Of a DNA stretch of 64,000 bases, positions 7,978 through 17,595 are shown one piece after another. The stretch comes from QHXQ01 sp045807745 (GTDB taxonomy: Bacteria > Acidobacteriota > Blastocatellia > Pyrinomonadales > Pyrinomonadaceae). Each line of letters starts with the position of its first letter. Within the stretch, counting starts at the first letter, position 1. Made by a program: the position numbers and the translations under genes. Under the pieces are notes generated by a model. The model had not been told where the DNA came from, made no database searches, and saw only the letters and a program-made list of their open reading frames with translations. The stretch covers positions 256,781 to 320,780 of the forward strand of contig JBJMGT010000042.1 of NCBI GenBank assembly GCA_045807745.1, written 5' to 3'.

Positions 7978-10900
7978 CTAGAACGTTCTGCCGACGCTGA
8001 AGCGAAAGACGCTCCGCTCCTCGTTGAAGATGAGCGGCACGCGCGTGTTCAGCCCCGTCCGCGCATTCGGGTTAAAGGCGTAGATCAGGCGGAACGGCAC
8101 GTTAAGCACAGGCAATTGAACGCGTAGCTCAAATCCTAAGCTCGAACGGATGTCAGAGATTTTGTTGAAGACGCTCTGCGACAAGCGCACAGCCGTATTT
8201 GTCTGGGCGTCGCCGCGCAGGAACACTTGATAGAAGCCAAAGGGCAGGAACGTGACCGGATCGACGGGGCCGAGGCGCTGCGCGTTGACGAACTCTTCGG
8301 TTGTGACCAGCCGTGCGTCGCGCGCCACGAGGCCGCCTGTGCCGGACAGAAACGCAAGCGGCGAAGTGTCCTGACAAGCAACGAGCGAGTTCAGACTGAT
8401 GAAGGCCACCGAGCCACGGCAATTGACCGCGCCGAGACTGCCGAGGAAACGCGGATCGGATTGAAACTCGGAGGAGAACACTTGATCGCGCCCGCTGCGC
8501 AGATTGAAGGCCGAGCCGACGTCAGCGTAAGCGGCAGCGCTCACCGTCGTGCCGAAGATCGGCACGCGGTACTCGAAGTTGCCGAGCAGTTGCGTGTCCG
8601 CGCCGACCGATTGGAAGCCGCGCGAGATCATGCGCGGGTTCGCGCCGGCGATCCCTGTGAATGTGCCGAGCGAGGCGAAGCCCTGCAACCCATCGACGGT
8701 CACGGGCGTCCCCGTAGCGTTCTCCGCGACGATGACGTTCTTGGTCGTGACGAACAGTTCCAACGGCACAATCGGCGCGATGGAGCGCACGTTGTAGCCG
8801 CGAATCGTGTACTCGTCGCCGAGGAAGAAACGTTCGTAGACGGGCACGCCCTGCACGAAGGCGATGGACGAGTTTTGCGACGCGCGCACCTTGCTCGACG
8901 TGGCGAAGCTGCCGACGTGCCCCGCGATGATGCGGAAGCCGAAGACTTCCGGAATGAGCGCGCGTTTGCGCCGGATGGGGAAGAACTGTTGATAAGAGAT
9001 CGTCGGTTCGTAGGTGCGTACGTCGCCGGCGAGACCGGCGACGGCGAGCGACGCTGCGATCTGCCGGCCCGCGACCGCGTCCACGCCGCGTATGTCGCGC
9101 GTGTCATTGACGAACGAAGGCGTGACGCGGCTGGTGATGATGTTCGGCTGGCGGTAGATGACCGGGATGAAGTTCGTGCTGTTCGGATCGGCGTTGACCG
9201 CCGGGTCTTTCACGCTCGTCCGCGAGAAGGTATAGGACAACCCGATGCGCGAGGCGAGATTGAACGGGGTCTTGCGCCGGAACTCTGAGAGCAAGGCCGA
9301 AGCGAAGATGCTCGCGCCGCTCGAAGTCTGCGTGAACAGGTTGGATTCGCTCGTGTTCAGAAAGTCGAGCGTATTGCCGAACGCGCCATTTAGCGCCGCC
9401 TGATTCTGCGACAGGAACGTGCCCTCGCCGAAATACTTCAAAGACTGCGAGTAGAGCGAGAAGCCGGCCGAGATTTGCCGGTTGCGCACGTAAGGCTCTG
9501 TGAACGAGAAGACGAATGAGCGTTGGCGATTGCCCGCCGCCAAATTGAACGAGAGCGACTCGCCGCGCCCGAATAGATTGTTGGTCGAATACTCCAACCC
9601 GAAGAACGAGCCGCCGATGCCGGACAGCCCGCCGTTAAAGGAGATCTGCTGCCGCCCGCGCTCGGTCACTTTGATCGTCACATCGACCTCGCCGCGCTCT
9701 TCATCCTGCCGGAAGTCTACGTCCTTCTCCTTGTCGAGCGGATCGAAGAAGCCGAGTTGGTTTAGGCGCAGCACGGAGAATTCCAGATAGGTCTGGTTGT
9801 AGATGTCGCCTTCGTTCAAGACCACTTCGCGGCGCAGCACGTAGTCGCGCGTGAAGGTGTTGCCCGTGAACTCAAGCCGGCGCAGCGTGAACTGTTTGCC
9901 CTCGTCGATGCTGACGACGTAATCGACGATGCCCTCTTTCGGGTTGGTTGGATTGTCGCGGAAGGTCGGCTCCGGCTCGGCCGAATATTGGATGAAGCCA
10001 GCTTGCCCATAAGCCTTCTTCAACTCTTCGAAGAACGCTTTGTAGACGCGCTCGCCGCTGGCCACATCACCCTTCTTCAAACCGAGCGCGGCGCGGATGC
10101 GCTCCTCACTGTAGATCGAGTTGCCCTCGATCTTGAGTTCGCCCAAGCGATAGAGCTTACCCTCAATGATCGGCACCGTGATGCGCAAGCCCTCGTCCAC
10201 CGAGGAGAGCAGCGGCAGCGGCAGGATGAAGCCGGTGCGGCGCGGCCCCAGACTCTCGACGCGCGGCTCGCCGGCGCGCCCCTGCAAGTAGCCCTTCCCG
10301 GCCATGTAGTTGCGAACGAGTTTCAGATCAACGTCGAGCTTCTCGCGATCCAGAATGTCCTGTCCCTTGAAGCGCGTGAACAGACCCGATTCTTTGACGT
10401 ACTTCATCGCGCCGCGCAACTGGCCATCCTTGAAAACCTGATTGCCTTCAAACTCAACCTCGACGACGCGGACGCGCTTGCCTTCGTTGATATTGAAGGT
10501 CAGCGCGCTCGATCCGGCCGAGACAGACTCTATGTTCGTCTCCACGGTCGCGTTCGGGTGGCCTTTGGCGGCCATCAGTTCTTTGATCAGGCGCTTAGCG
10601 TTGTTGACCTTGACGGGATCAAGAATGTTCTCTTTCTGCACGCCGATGCGCTTCTCGCGAAACGCCTTGAGGACTTCAGATTCGGTCAGACTGTGCAAGC
10701 CCTCGAACTGTAGGTCGCGTATGATCGGCAGTTCTTTGACCTCAAAGATCACTTCGACGCCGCCGCGTGGCCCCTCCGCCGTGAGCACGCGCGACTCTGT
10801 CTTGCTAAAGAAACCGAGGGCCAGCAGGGCCTGATAATCTCGTTCTACTTGCGCCGGGTTGTAAGGATCGCCGGGCCGGGTCTGAACGTAATAGAGCAAG

Positions 10901-11082
10901 TCCTCCTGACGATTGCGGCGGTTGCCTTGTATGAGCACGCTTTCGACAAGCTTTTGCGCGGCGGCGGGCTGCGCCGGCTCTTGCGCCCGCGCGGCGCTCA
11001 CGCCGACGAACGCGAGCAGTGCGAGGTGGCCGGCCACGGCGGCGGCCAGCAATAAGCGCCGGAAGGGCGCGCGAGTTAGCAT
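7978..11082 (-). CDS. bamA: Outer membrane protein assembly factor BamA
   Basis: BamA inserts beta-barrel proteins into the outer membrane. With the ATG at 11082 it has 1034 residues. A TTG start six codons upstream lacks a ribosome binding site. After the signal peptide come five POTRA domains (about 40-440; first VESVLIQGNRRNRQEDLLYYV, last FTLRRLEFTGNTFTRDYVLRREVVLNEGD). The rest is a 16-strand Omp85 barrel ending in GRTF, a typical terminal aromatic signal. It is longer than the E. coli protein (about 810), mostly through extra barrel loops, including a 60-residue Cys-containing segment (NCRGSVAFISLNSLVACQD). Neighbouring skp, lpxA and lolCD genes fit outer-membrane building. Confidence 0.97.
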   Translation of the reverse strand: MLTRAPFRRLLLAAAVAGHLALLAFVGVSAARAQEPAQPAAAQKLVESVLIQGNRRNRQEDLLYYVQTRPGDPYNPAQVERDYQALLALGFFSKTESRVLTAEGPRGGVEVIFEVKELPIIRDLQFEGLHSLTESEVLKAFREKRIGVQKENILDPVKVNNAKRLIKELMAAKGHPNATVETNIESVSAGSSALTFNINEGKRVRVVEVEFEGNQVFKDGQLRGAMKYVKESGLFTRFKGQDILDREKLDVDLKLVRNYMAGKGYLQGRAGEPRVESLGPRRTGFILPLPLLSSVDEGLRITVPIIEGKLYRLGELKIEGNSIYSEERIRAALGLKKGDVASGERVYKAFFEELKKAYGQAGFIQYSAEPEPTFRDNPTNPKEGIVDYVVSIDEGKQFTLRRLEFTGNTFTRDYVLRREVVLNEGDIYNQTYLEFSVLRLNQLGFFDPLDKEKDVDFRQDEERGEVDVTIKVTERGRQQISFNGGLSGIGGSFFGLEYSTNNLFGRGESLSFNLAAGNRQRSFVFSFTEPYVRNRQISAGFSLYSQSLKYFGEGTFLSQNQAALNGAFGNTLDFLNTSESNLFTQTSSGASIFASALLSEFRRKTPFNLASRIGLSYTFSRTSVKDPAVNADPNSTNFIPVIYRQPNIITSRVTPSFVNDTRDIRGVDAVAGRQIAASLAVAGLAGDVRTYEPTISYQQFFPIRRKRALIPEVFGFRIIAGHVGSFATSSKVRASQNSSIAFVQGVPVYERFFLGDEYTIRGYNVRSIAPIVPLELFVTTKNVIVAENATGTPVTVDGLQGFASLGTFTGIAGANPRMISRGFQSVGADTQLLGNFEYRVPIFGTTVSAAAYADVGSAFNLRSGRDQVFSSEFQSDPRFLGSLGAVNCRGSVAFISLNSLVACQDTSPLAFLSGTGGLVARDARLVTTEEFVNAQRLGPVDPVTFLPFGFYQVFLRGDAQTNTAVRLSQSVFNKISDIRSSLGFELRVQLPVLNVPFRLIYAFNPNARTGLNTRVPLIFNEERSVFRFSVGRTF

Positions 11083-11275
11083 AATGGCTTGTTGCCTCAA
11101 AACCGACAGAAAGACTTTAAGGGATGTAGGAACCGAAAACCCCTCGCGTTGACACTCTTTACTCTGATCGGCGCGGCCCGCAAAAGCTCAGGGCGCGGCC
11201 GAAATATCTGGTGGCACTTGGATTCAGCCCCGCCACAAGACGGTTGCCAAGCGCGCGGGTCAAGTAAAGGCGCAC

Positions 11276-11305
11276 ATTATAAAGAAGGCAAAAGGTAAAC
11301 TGCAA
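11276..11305 (-). promoter_or_regulatory. Candidate bamA promoter embedded in the heptad element
   Basis: On the minus strand TTGCAG (11305-11300) and a consensus TATAAT (11281-11276) are 18 bases apart, about 190 bases before the bamA start. The -35 comes from the single odd heptad ACTGCAA in an otherwise AAGGCAA array. It was found by eye and untested. Confidence 0.4.
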
Positions 11306-11398
11306 AAGGCAAAAGGCAAAAATGGCAGACAGACCGGGAAAATCTTAGCCGTTTCGCCCGTTCTGTCTTTAATTTTTGCCTTTTGTCCTTTGCCTTTT
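11285..11398. repeat. Heptad-repeat palindrome (AAGGCAA type) between clpC and bamA
   Basis: Five exact-register heptads at 11285-11319 (AAGGCAA, AAGGTAA, ACTGCAA, AAGGCAA, AAGGCAA) face their reverse complement at 11373-11398. An inner stem (GACAGA..CGGG near 11328-11339 against CCCGTTCTGTC at 11357-11367) continues the fold. The right arm ends five bases from the clpC stop codon. It could serve as the clpC 3' structure on the minus strand. The remaining 11083-11284 holds the bamA leader, with nothing else recognised. Confidence 0.85.
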
Positions 11399-11403
11399 AA
11401 GTT

Positions 11404-13788
11404 CTAATGAATTAATAACTCGTCGCCCAACTCTTCGATGCTCACGGAGCGGTGCGTTAAAACGCCCGCGTCCTCATAGACTTCGACGAGCGCCGCGCCG
11501 GCCAACTCGCCCTGAATCAGCGCTTCGGAGAGCGGGTCTTCGACATATTTTTGCAGCGCACGCCGGAGGGGCCGCGCGCCATAGGTGCGATCCGCACACG
11601 TCTTGGCCACGATCCAGCGCTTCGCTTCGGCGGTCAGACGCACCTCCAAGCCTTTGCGTTGGAGCGTCCGGTTGAGCAGTTCGACTTGCAACCCGACGAT
11701 CTCCAATAGCTCATCTTCGATCAGTTGATCGAAGATGATGATCTCGTCGAGGCGGTTGATGAATTCCGGGTTGAACGTCTGCCGGACGGTGGCCATGACC
11801 ATCTCTTCCATCTTCTCGCGCGTGTCGGCCGGTGTGGCCTGGAAGCCGAGCGTGCCGCGCTTCTGGATGAAGCGCGCGCCGATGTTCGAGGTCATGATGA
11901 TGATCGTGTTTTTGAAATCAATCGTGTTGCCGAGCGCGTCCGTGAGTATCCCGTCCTCAAAGACTTGCAGCAGCACGTTGAAGATGTCCGGGTGCGCCTT
12001 CTCGATCTCGTCGAAGAGCAGGACGGAGTAGGGCGCGCGTTTAATACGCTCGGTCAACTGTCCGCCCTCTTCGTGCCCGACGTAGCCGGGGGGCGAGCCG
12101 ATCAGTTTCGAGACCGAGTGCTTCTCCATAAACTCCGACATGTCGAAGCGCACGAGCGAGCGCTCCGAGCCGAAGAGAAACTCGGCGAGCGAGCGCGCCA
12201 CTTCCGTCTTGCCGACGCCAGTCGGGCCGAGGAAGAGGAACGAGCCGACCGGGCGTTGCGGATTCTTCAGCCCCGCGCGCGAGCGGCGGATGGAGCGCGC
12301 GAGCGCAGAGATCGCGGGGCGCTGCGCGACGACGCGGTGGTGCAACTCCACCTCGATGCGCAACAGCTTCTTCTGCTCTTCCTCTTTGAGCGACGTGACG
12401 GGGATGCCCGTCCAGCGCGCGATCACATCCTCTATGTCGTCGCGCGTCACGGCCACGGACATCAATATGTCCTCTTCTTCAGTCAGACGCGCGCCCGTCA
12501 GACTCTCAAGCTGATAAGCGGTCGGCGTGCGCGGCCCGCCGCGCTCGTCCACGATAAGCGGGTCGCGGCCGACGGCTTCGCGCCGGGCGCGGAGTTTCAC
12601 GCGCGCGCCCGCTTCGTCGAGCACGTCAATCGCCTTGTCTGGCAGGAAACGGTCTGGAATGTAGCGGTTCGATTGATAGACGGCCGCTTCAATCGCATCC
12701 TCCGTGTAGCGCACCTGATGGAACGCCTCGTAACGCTCGCGCACGCCGTCGAGGATCGAGACTGCCTCCTCTTCCGACGGCGGCGGCACTTTCACCGCTT
12801 GAAAACGCCGTTCGAGCGAGCGATCTTTTTCAATCGACTTGCGAAACTCGGCGGGCGTCGTCGCGCCGATGCATTGAATCTCGCCGCGCGAGAGCGCGGG
12901 CTTCAAGATGTTCGCGGCGTCGAGCGAGCCTTCGGCCGAGCCAGCGCCAACGAGCGTGTGCAATTCATCAATGAAGACGATGTACTGCGGGTTGTCGATC
13001 AGCTCGCGCATGATCTGTTTCAGCCGCTCCTCGAACTGCCCGCGATATTTCGTGCCCGCGACGATCAAGGAGAGGTCGAGCGACAGAATGCGTTTGTTTT
13101 CCAGAAACGACGGCACTTCGCCGCGCATGATGCGTTGCGCCAGACCTTCGACAATCGCCGTCTTGCCGACCCCCGGTTCGCCGATCAGGACGGGATTATT
13201 TTTCGTGCGCCGACAGAGTATCTGCACCACGCGCTCGATCTCGTGCTCGCGCCCGATGAGCGGGTCGAGTTTGTCGTTGGCGGCGTCTTCCGTTAAGTCG
13301 CGCGAGAACTCGGCTAAGTGCGGCGTGTCTTTCTTCTGCGCGGCGCGCGGGTCAGAGCCGGTGGCGCGCGCCACCTCTTCGCGCACGGTGGGCAGGCGCA
13401 AGCCGCGCTCGAACAGAATCTCGGCCGCCATCGAACGCTCTTCGCGCAGGAGACCGAGCAGCAAATGCTCCGTGCCGATGTGCCGGTGCTGCAAACGATC
13501 CGACTCTTCGTGCGCGTAGGCTAAGACGCGTTTCGTTTCGGGCGCGAGCGGCAACTCGACACTGGTGGAGATTTTTTCGCGCAACGGCGCGCGCCCCTCG
13601 ATCTCTTTGCGGATCGATTCGAGCGAGGCCTGCGCGCGCGCCAGAAAGCGCGCCGTCAGCGTCTTGTCTTCGCGCATCAGCCCTAAGAGCAGGTGTTCCG
13701 GCTCGATGGCGGGCGCGCCGAACTGAGAAGCTTCGTACCGGGCGAAGAAGATAACGCGCCGTGCTTTCTCCGTATAGCGTTCGAACAT
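11404..13788 (-). CDS. clpC: ClpC/ClpA-type AAA+ unfoldase subunit of a Clp protease
   Basis: Unfolds substrates and feeds them to ClpP. ATG at 13788 (MFERYTEKARRVIFFARYEA) is the typical ClpC start and gives 794 residues; 28 codons of open frame upstream are not family-like. Two Clp_N repeats occupy 1-140. The first AAA+ domain has Walker A GEPGVGKT (203-210) and Walker B FIDELH (272-277). The second has GPTGVGKT (521-528) and LFDEIEKAH (591-599). The ClpP-docking tripeptide LGF is at 647-649, so it should partner with ClpP. The middle region (about 395-440) is short and lacks a recognisable UVR motif, unlike Firmicute ClpC. It sits between lolD and bamA in the same direction. Confidence 0.94.
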   Translation of the reverse strand: MFERYTEKARRVIFFARYEASQFGAPAIEPEHLLLGLMREDKTLTARFLARAQASLESIRKEIEGRAPLREKISTSVELPLAPETKRVLAYAHEESDRLQHRHIGTEHLLLGLLREERSMAAEILFERGLRLPTVREEVARATGSDPRAAQKKDTPHLAEFSRDLTEDAANDKLDPLIGREHEIERVVQILCRRTKNNPVLIGEPGVGKTAIVEGLAQRIMRGEVPSFLENKRILSLDLSLIVAGTKYRGQFEERLKQIMRELIDNPQYIVFIDELHTLVGAGSAEGSLDAANILKPALSRGEIQCIGATTPAEFRKSIEKDRSLERRFQAVKVPPPSEEEAVSILDGVRERYEAFHQVRYTEDAIEAAVYQSNRYIPDRFLPDKAIDVLDEAGARVKLRARREAVGRDPLIVDERGGPRTPTAYQLESLTGARLTEEEDILMSVAVTRDDIEDVIARWTGIPVTSLKEEEQKKLLRIEVELHHRVVAQRPAISALARSIRRSRAGLKNPQRPVGSFLFLGPTGVGKTEVARSLAEFLFGSERSLVRFDMSEFMEKHSVSKLIGSPPGYVGHEEGGQLTERIKRAPYSVLLFDEIEKAHPDIFNVLLQVFEDGILTDALGNTIDFKNTIIIMTSNIGARFIQKRGTLGFQATPADTREKMEEMVMATVRQTFNPEFINRLDEIIIFDQLIEDELLEIVGLQVELLNRTLQRKGLEVRLTAEAKRWIVAKTCADRTYGARPLRRALQKYVEDPLSEALIQGELAGAALVEVYEDAGVLTHRSVSIEELGDELLIH

Positions 13789-13870
13789 AAATGTGCTGAT
13801 GATGGCCGAACAGTGTTGGTGTGGCGGCGCAACACGTGACCGGGGAATCACGCTGCTTTCGCCCATTGGC

Positions 13871-13876
13871 ATTATA
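13871..13876 (-). promoter_or_regulatory. Candidate -10 box for clpC
   Basis: A consensus TATAAT on the minus strand lies 83 bases before the clpC start. No good -35 is seen at 16-18 bases; TTGCCA occurs only 33 bases upstream. It was identified by eye. Confidence 0.35.
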
Positions 13877-13973
13877 ACCTAACGGACGGGAAAGGCAGAA
13901 GAGAGTAATTGGCAAGCCGTCAAGGCGGCGGTTCGGGCGGCCCGACCTTGAAGCGTGCGCCCGGCCACAATCT

Positions 13974-14692
<719 letters not shown>

Positions 14693-14696
<4 letters not shown>

Positions 14697-16000
14697 TCAT
14701 AACGCAGTGCTTCGGCCGGGCGCAGGCGCGCGGCCGTGCGCGCCGGGTAGAGCGTGGCGAGCAGGCAGATAACGAACGCGCTGAGGGCGACGAGCAACGT
14801 CTCGCCCGCGTGCGGGTGAAAAGGGATCGTGCTGAGCGAATAGACTTCGGACGGCAAACGCACCAGCCCGTAGCGGTCGCCGATGAGACAGGCGCAGAGA
14901 CCGAGCGCGACACCTGCGAGCGCGCCGCACGCGCCGATGATCGCGCCTTCGAGCATGAAGATGAGCATGACGCTGCGTGCGCGTGCGCCGAGTGCGCCGA
15001 GGATCGCGATGTCTGCGCGACGCTCGACGACGACGAGCACAAGCGTCGTCGTGATGTTCAGCGCGGCGACGAGCAGTATGAGCGTGATGATCAAGCCGAC
15101 CATGCGGCGTTCGAGCGCGAGCGCGGCGAAGAGCGGCCGGTTCGCCGCCTGCCAATCGACGGTCGTAAACTCTGCACCCAAATCAGCGCGCACGCGCGCC
15201 GCGATCTCCGGGGCGCGATAGATATCGTCCGTCTCGATGCTGACGACGGGCGCGCTGTCTACGGGTGCATCCGCGAGGCGCGCGGCATCTGTGAGCGCCA
15301 GATAGACCCACGTCGAGTCGAACTCGTAAAGCCCCGTGCGGCAGAGGCCCGCGACGCGCACGCGCTCGCTGCGCGGGAAGAGACCGGGCGGCTCCGGCGT
15401 CTGCTCGCCGACGATCAACCAGCCTTCGTCGCCGACGCGTGTAAGACCTGTGCGCGCGGCCAACTCCGCGCCGATGATTGCTGCGAGCGGCCGTTCTTCA
15501 TCTGCGCTCTGCGCTTTCTTTGTGCTTGTGTTTGCGTTGCGCGTCGCTTCGGCGGGCGCGGGTGCAGCTTGCGTGAGCGCGCTGCCGTCGCCTGCGACGA
15601 GCGTGCGGCGCAGTTCGGCGAGACCGCGTGTGCTGTCGGGCGCGATGCCGCGCACGAGCGCGTAGGCTGCGCCGTCGGGGCCAGAGAGCAGCGCGCCGGT
15701 GTAGGTGGTCGGCTCGGCTGCGACGACGCCGGGCACTGTGCGCAGGCGGGCAATGAGCGCGGGCCAGTCTCTGATCGAGTGATTGTCCGCACGCGTCAGG
15801 GTGATGTGCGCCGTGCCGCGCAGGATTTTGTCGCGCATCTCGTCGCGGAAGCCATTGGCCAAAGCGAGCGCGACCGTGAGCGCGGCGACGCCGCACGCGA
15901 TGCCGACCAAAGCGGCGAGCGCCGTCACACGCGCCGCCGCACGCCCACGTCGCCGGGCAGTCAGGTAGCGCAAGGCGAGAAAGAGTTCGTAAGGCATCAA
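14693..16000 (-). CDS. lolC: Lipoprotein-releasing system transmembrane protein LolC/LolE
   Basis: The membrane partner of LolD. The 435-residue protein has the MacB/LolC layout: one N-terminal transmembrane helix (about 24-48), a large periplasmic domain (about 50-300) and three C-terminal helices. N-terminal FLALRYLTARRRGR and ANGFRDEMRDKILRGTAHITL, and C-terminal ILVAALNITTTLVLVVVERRADIAILGALGA, are family landmarks. There is only one permease gene, so it probably works as a homodimer (LolF-like), as in many bacteria outside the gamma-proteobacteria. It overlaps the upstream glycosyltransferase and downstream lolD by four bases each. Confidence 0.93.
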
Positions 16001-17595
16001 CGCTTGAAGAGACTCAGGAAGCGCGACGCTGGCTTATCGAGCAGCCGGCGCAAGTTTGGCTCGTCGTGCGCCGTCTCGTCTTCGCGCGGGCGGATTTCAT
16101 AGATCGTGTCCGTGACGCGACGGAAGCGATAACGATCTGCGATGGCGACGAGTTGCTGCGTCTCCGCGCCGCGCCAATTGTCCGTGAACCACAGACGCTC
16201 GTCCGTGTCCAAGAAGACGCGACGGCCCGCGCGCAAATAATTATCAATTACTTCGGGCAGTTGTGGGCCGGGCCAGCCGCCGCCTGTGCCGATGGTGTCC
16301 CAGCGCCCTAAGCCCAGATCGCGATAGTAAGTGACCGAGACGGTGTGCCCGCCTGCCATGACGACCGCATCAGTCGGCAAGAGCGCGAGCCGCGCGTGAT
16401 ACTCGGCCGTGATGGCGTGACTGCGCAAAGTCGGCCACGCGAACAGCATGAAGCCCGCGCCGATTAAGACGGCCACGAGGCTGACATGAATGAGGACACG
16501 GCGGAAAGCGCGGTCGTAGTCGGCGGTGCGCGCGGACTGGCGATGCAAGAGATAAGCCGCGACGAGCGGGAGCGCGCCGGGCAGGCCTGTCAGTTGATAA
16601 CGCCCGTTGATGATCGCGCTGTAGTGCGTGATGAGCAGCAGGTTGGCGAGTAGACCGATGAGCGCGAGCACGAGCAGAGGCGAAAACTTGTGTGCGCGCC
16701 ATTCGCGGCGCGCGGCCGAGGGCAAGGTGATAAGGACGAGCGGTGCGGAGACGAAGAAGAAGAACGCGAGCATGAGGAAGTTGACAGGCGTAACGGGATG
16801 CACCGCCTCTTCCATGTGCATCGAGGCGAGCCAGCCGTACCAAGACGCGCGATAGTTGCTAATGTCGAACAGATAAAAGGTTGCAAACGGCCCCAGCGCG
16901 CAGACGAAGAAGAGCATGCAGGCCGCGCCCGTTAGTATGAGTGTGCGCGCATCGATTTTCCACCGGAAGACAAGCGGCGCGAGGGCGAGCCACAGCCCGT
17001 AGATCGCGACCGATTCACGCACGTTGACGCTCAGGCCCAACAGTACCGCGCTCAGCAGGATGAAGCTCGCACGTCGCTCCTGCATCCCGCGCAAGTTGAG
17101 CGCCAAGCCCCAAGTCAGCAAGACGAGCGAGGGAATCTCGGTCATCGCCTGCCCCGCATAGATGATGAAGAAGGGCGAAAGCGCGAGCAGCAAAGCGGCG
17201 ACTGTCGCGGCGCGCACGGAGTTGGTCAACTGGCGCGCGAACGCCCACATGCCCATGATAGCGATGGGGCTTTCGCACACGACCATGTACTTGAAGAGCA
17301 GGTAGGCGTGTTCGGGTTGTAAGCCAAAGAGTGCGTGTGCGAGTTGGTACGCGTAGTGATTTGTGAAGATGAAGAGCATGCGCCCGAAGAGCATCGAGGA
17401 GGGCACGCCGCGCACGGCGAGCACGGTGTAGTCGAGCGCGTCCCAGTCGCCGGCAAATGGATCACGGAAGAGAAATGCGAGCAGGAGGGCGACGAGCGCG
17501 ACGGGCAACCACCAGCGCCATGTGGCCCGAAAGGTTAAGTTTTCGGGCGCGTGGTCGGCCGCTTGGGCTTCACCCGTTCCGGGCGTTTTTGTCAT
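15997..17595 (-). CDS. Integral-membrane glycosyltransferase, GT39/ArnT-like (GT-C fold)
   Basis: A 532-residue protein with about ten hydrophobic helices and a soluble C-terminal part. The first loop carries DWDALDY, matching the acidic motif after helix 1 in GT-C enzymes that use polyprenyl-phosphate sugars. It probably glycosylates a lipid or protein on the periplasmic side; the substrate cannot be told. The C-terminal ~100 residues (RRVFLDTDERLWFTDNWRG) resemble those of PMT-family proteins of unknown target. It overlaps the regulator upstream by 26 bases and lolC downstream by four, so it is in the envelope operon. Confidence 0.8.
   Translation of the reverse strand: MTKTPGTGEAQAADHAPENLTFRATWRWWLPVALVALLLAFLFRDPFAGDWDALDYTVLAVRGVPSSMLFGRMLFIFTNHYAYQLAHALFGLQPEHAYLLFKYMVVCESPIAIMGMWAFARQLTNSVRAATVAALLLALSPFFIIYAGQAMTEIPSLVLLTWGLALNLRGMQERRASFILLSAVLLGLSVNVRESVAIYGLWLALAPLVFRWKIDARTLILTGAACMLFFVCALGPFATFYLFDISNYRASWYGWLASMHMEEAVHPVTPVNFLMLAFFFFVSAPLVLITLPSAARREWRAHKFSPLLVLALIGLLANLLLITHYSAIINGRYQLTGLPGALPLVAAYLLHRQSARTADYDRAFRRVLIHVSLVAVLIGAGFMLFAWPTLRSHAITAEYHARLALLPTDAVVMAGGHTVSVTYYRDLGLGRWDTIGTGGGWPGPQLPEVIDNYLRAGRRVFLDTDERLWFTDNWRGAETQQLVAIADRYRFRRVTDTIYEIRPREDETAHDEPNLRRLLDKPASRFLSLFKR

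Noticed and set aside
11725..13296. 523-residue plus-strand frame opposite clpC
   Set aside because: A mirror frame of the ClpC gene; no start signal and no recognisable domain.
13789..13872. Longer ClpC start at 13872
   Set aside because: The extra 28 residues lack family similarity and the candidate promoter -10 lies within them.
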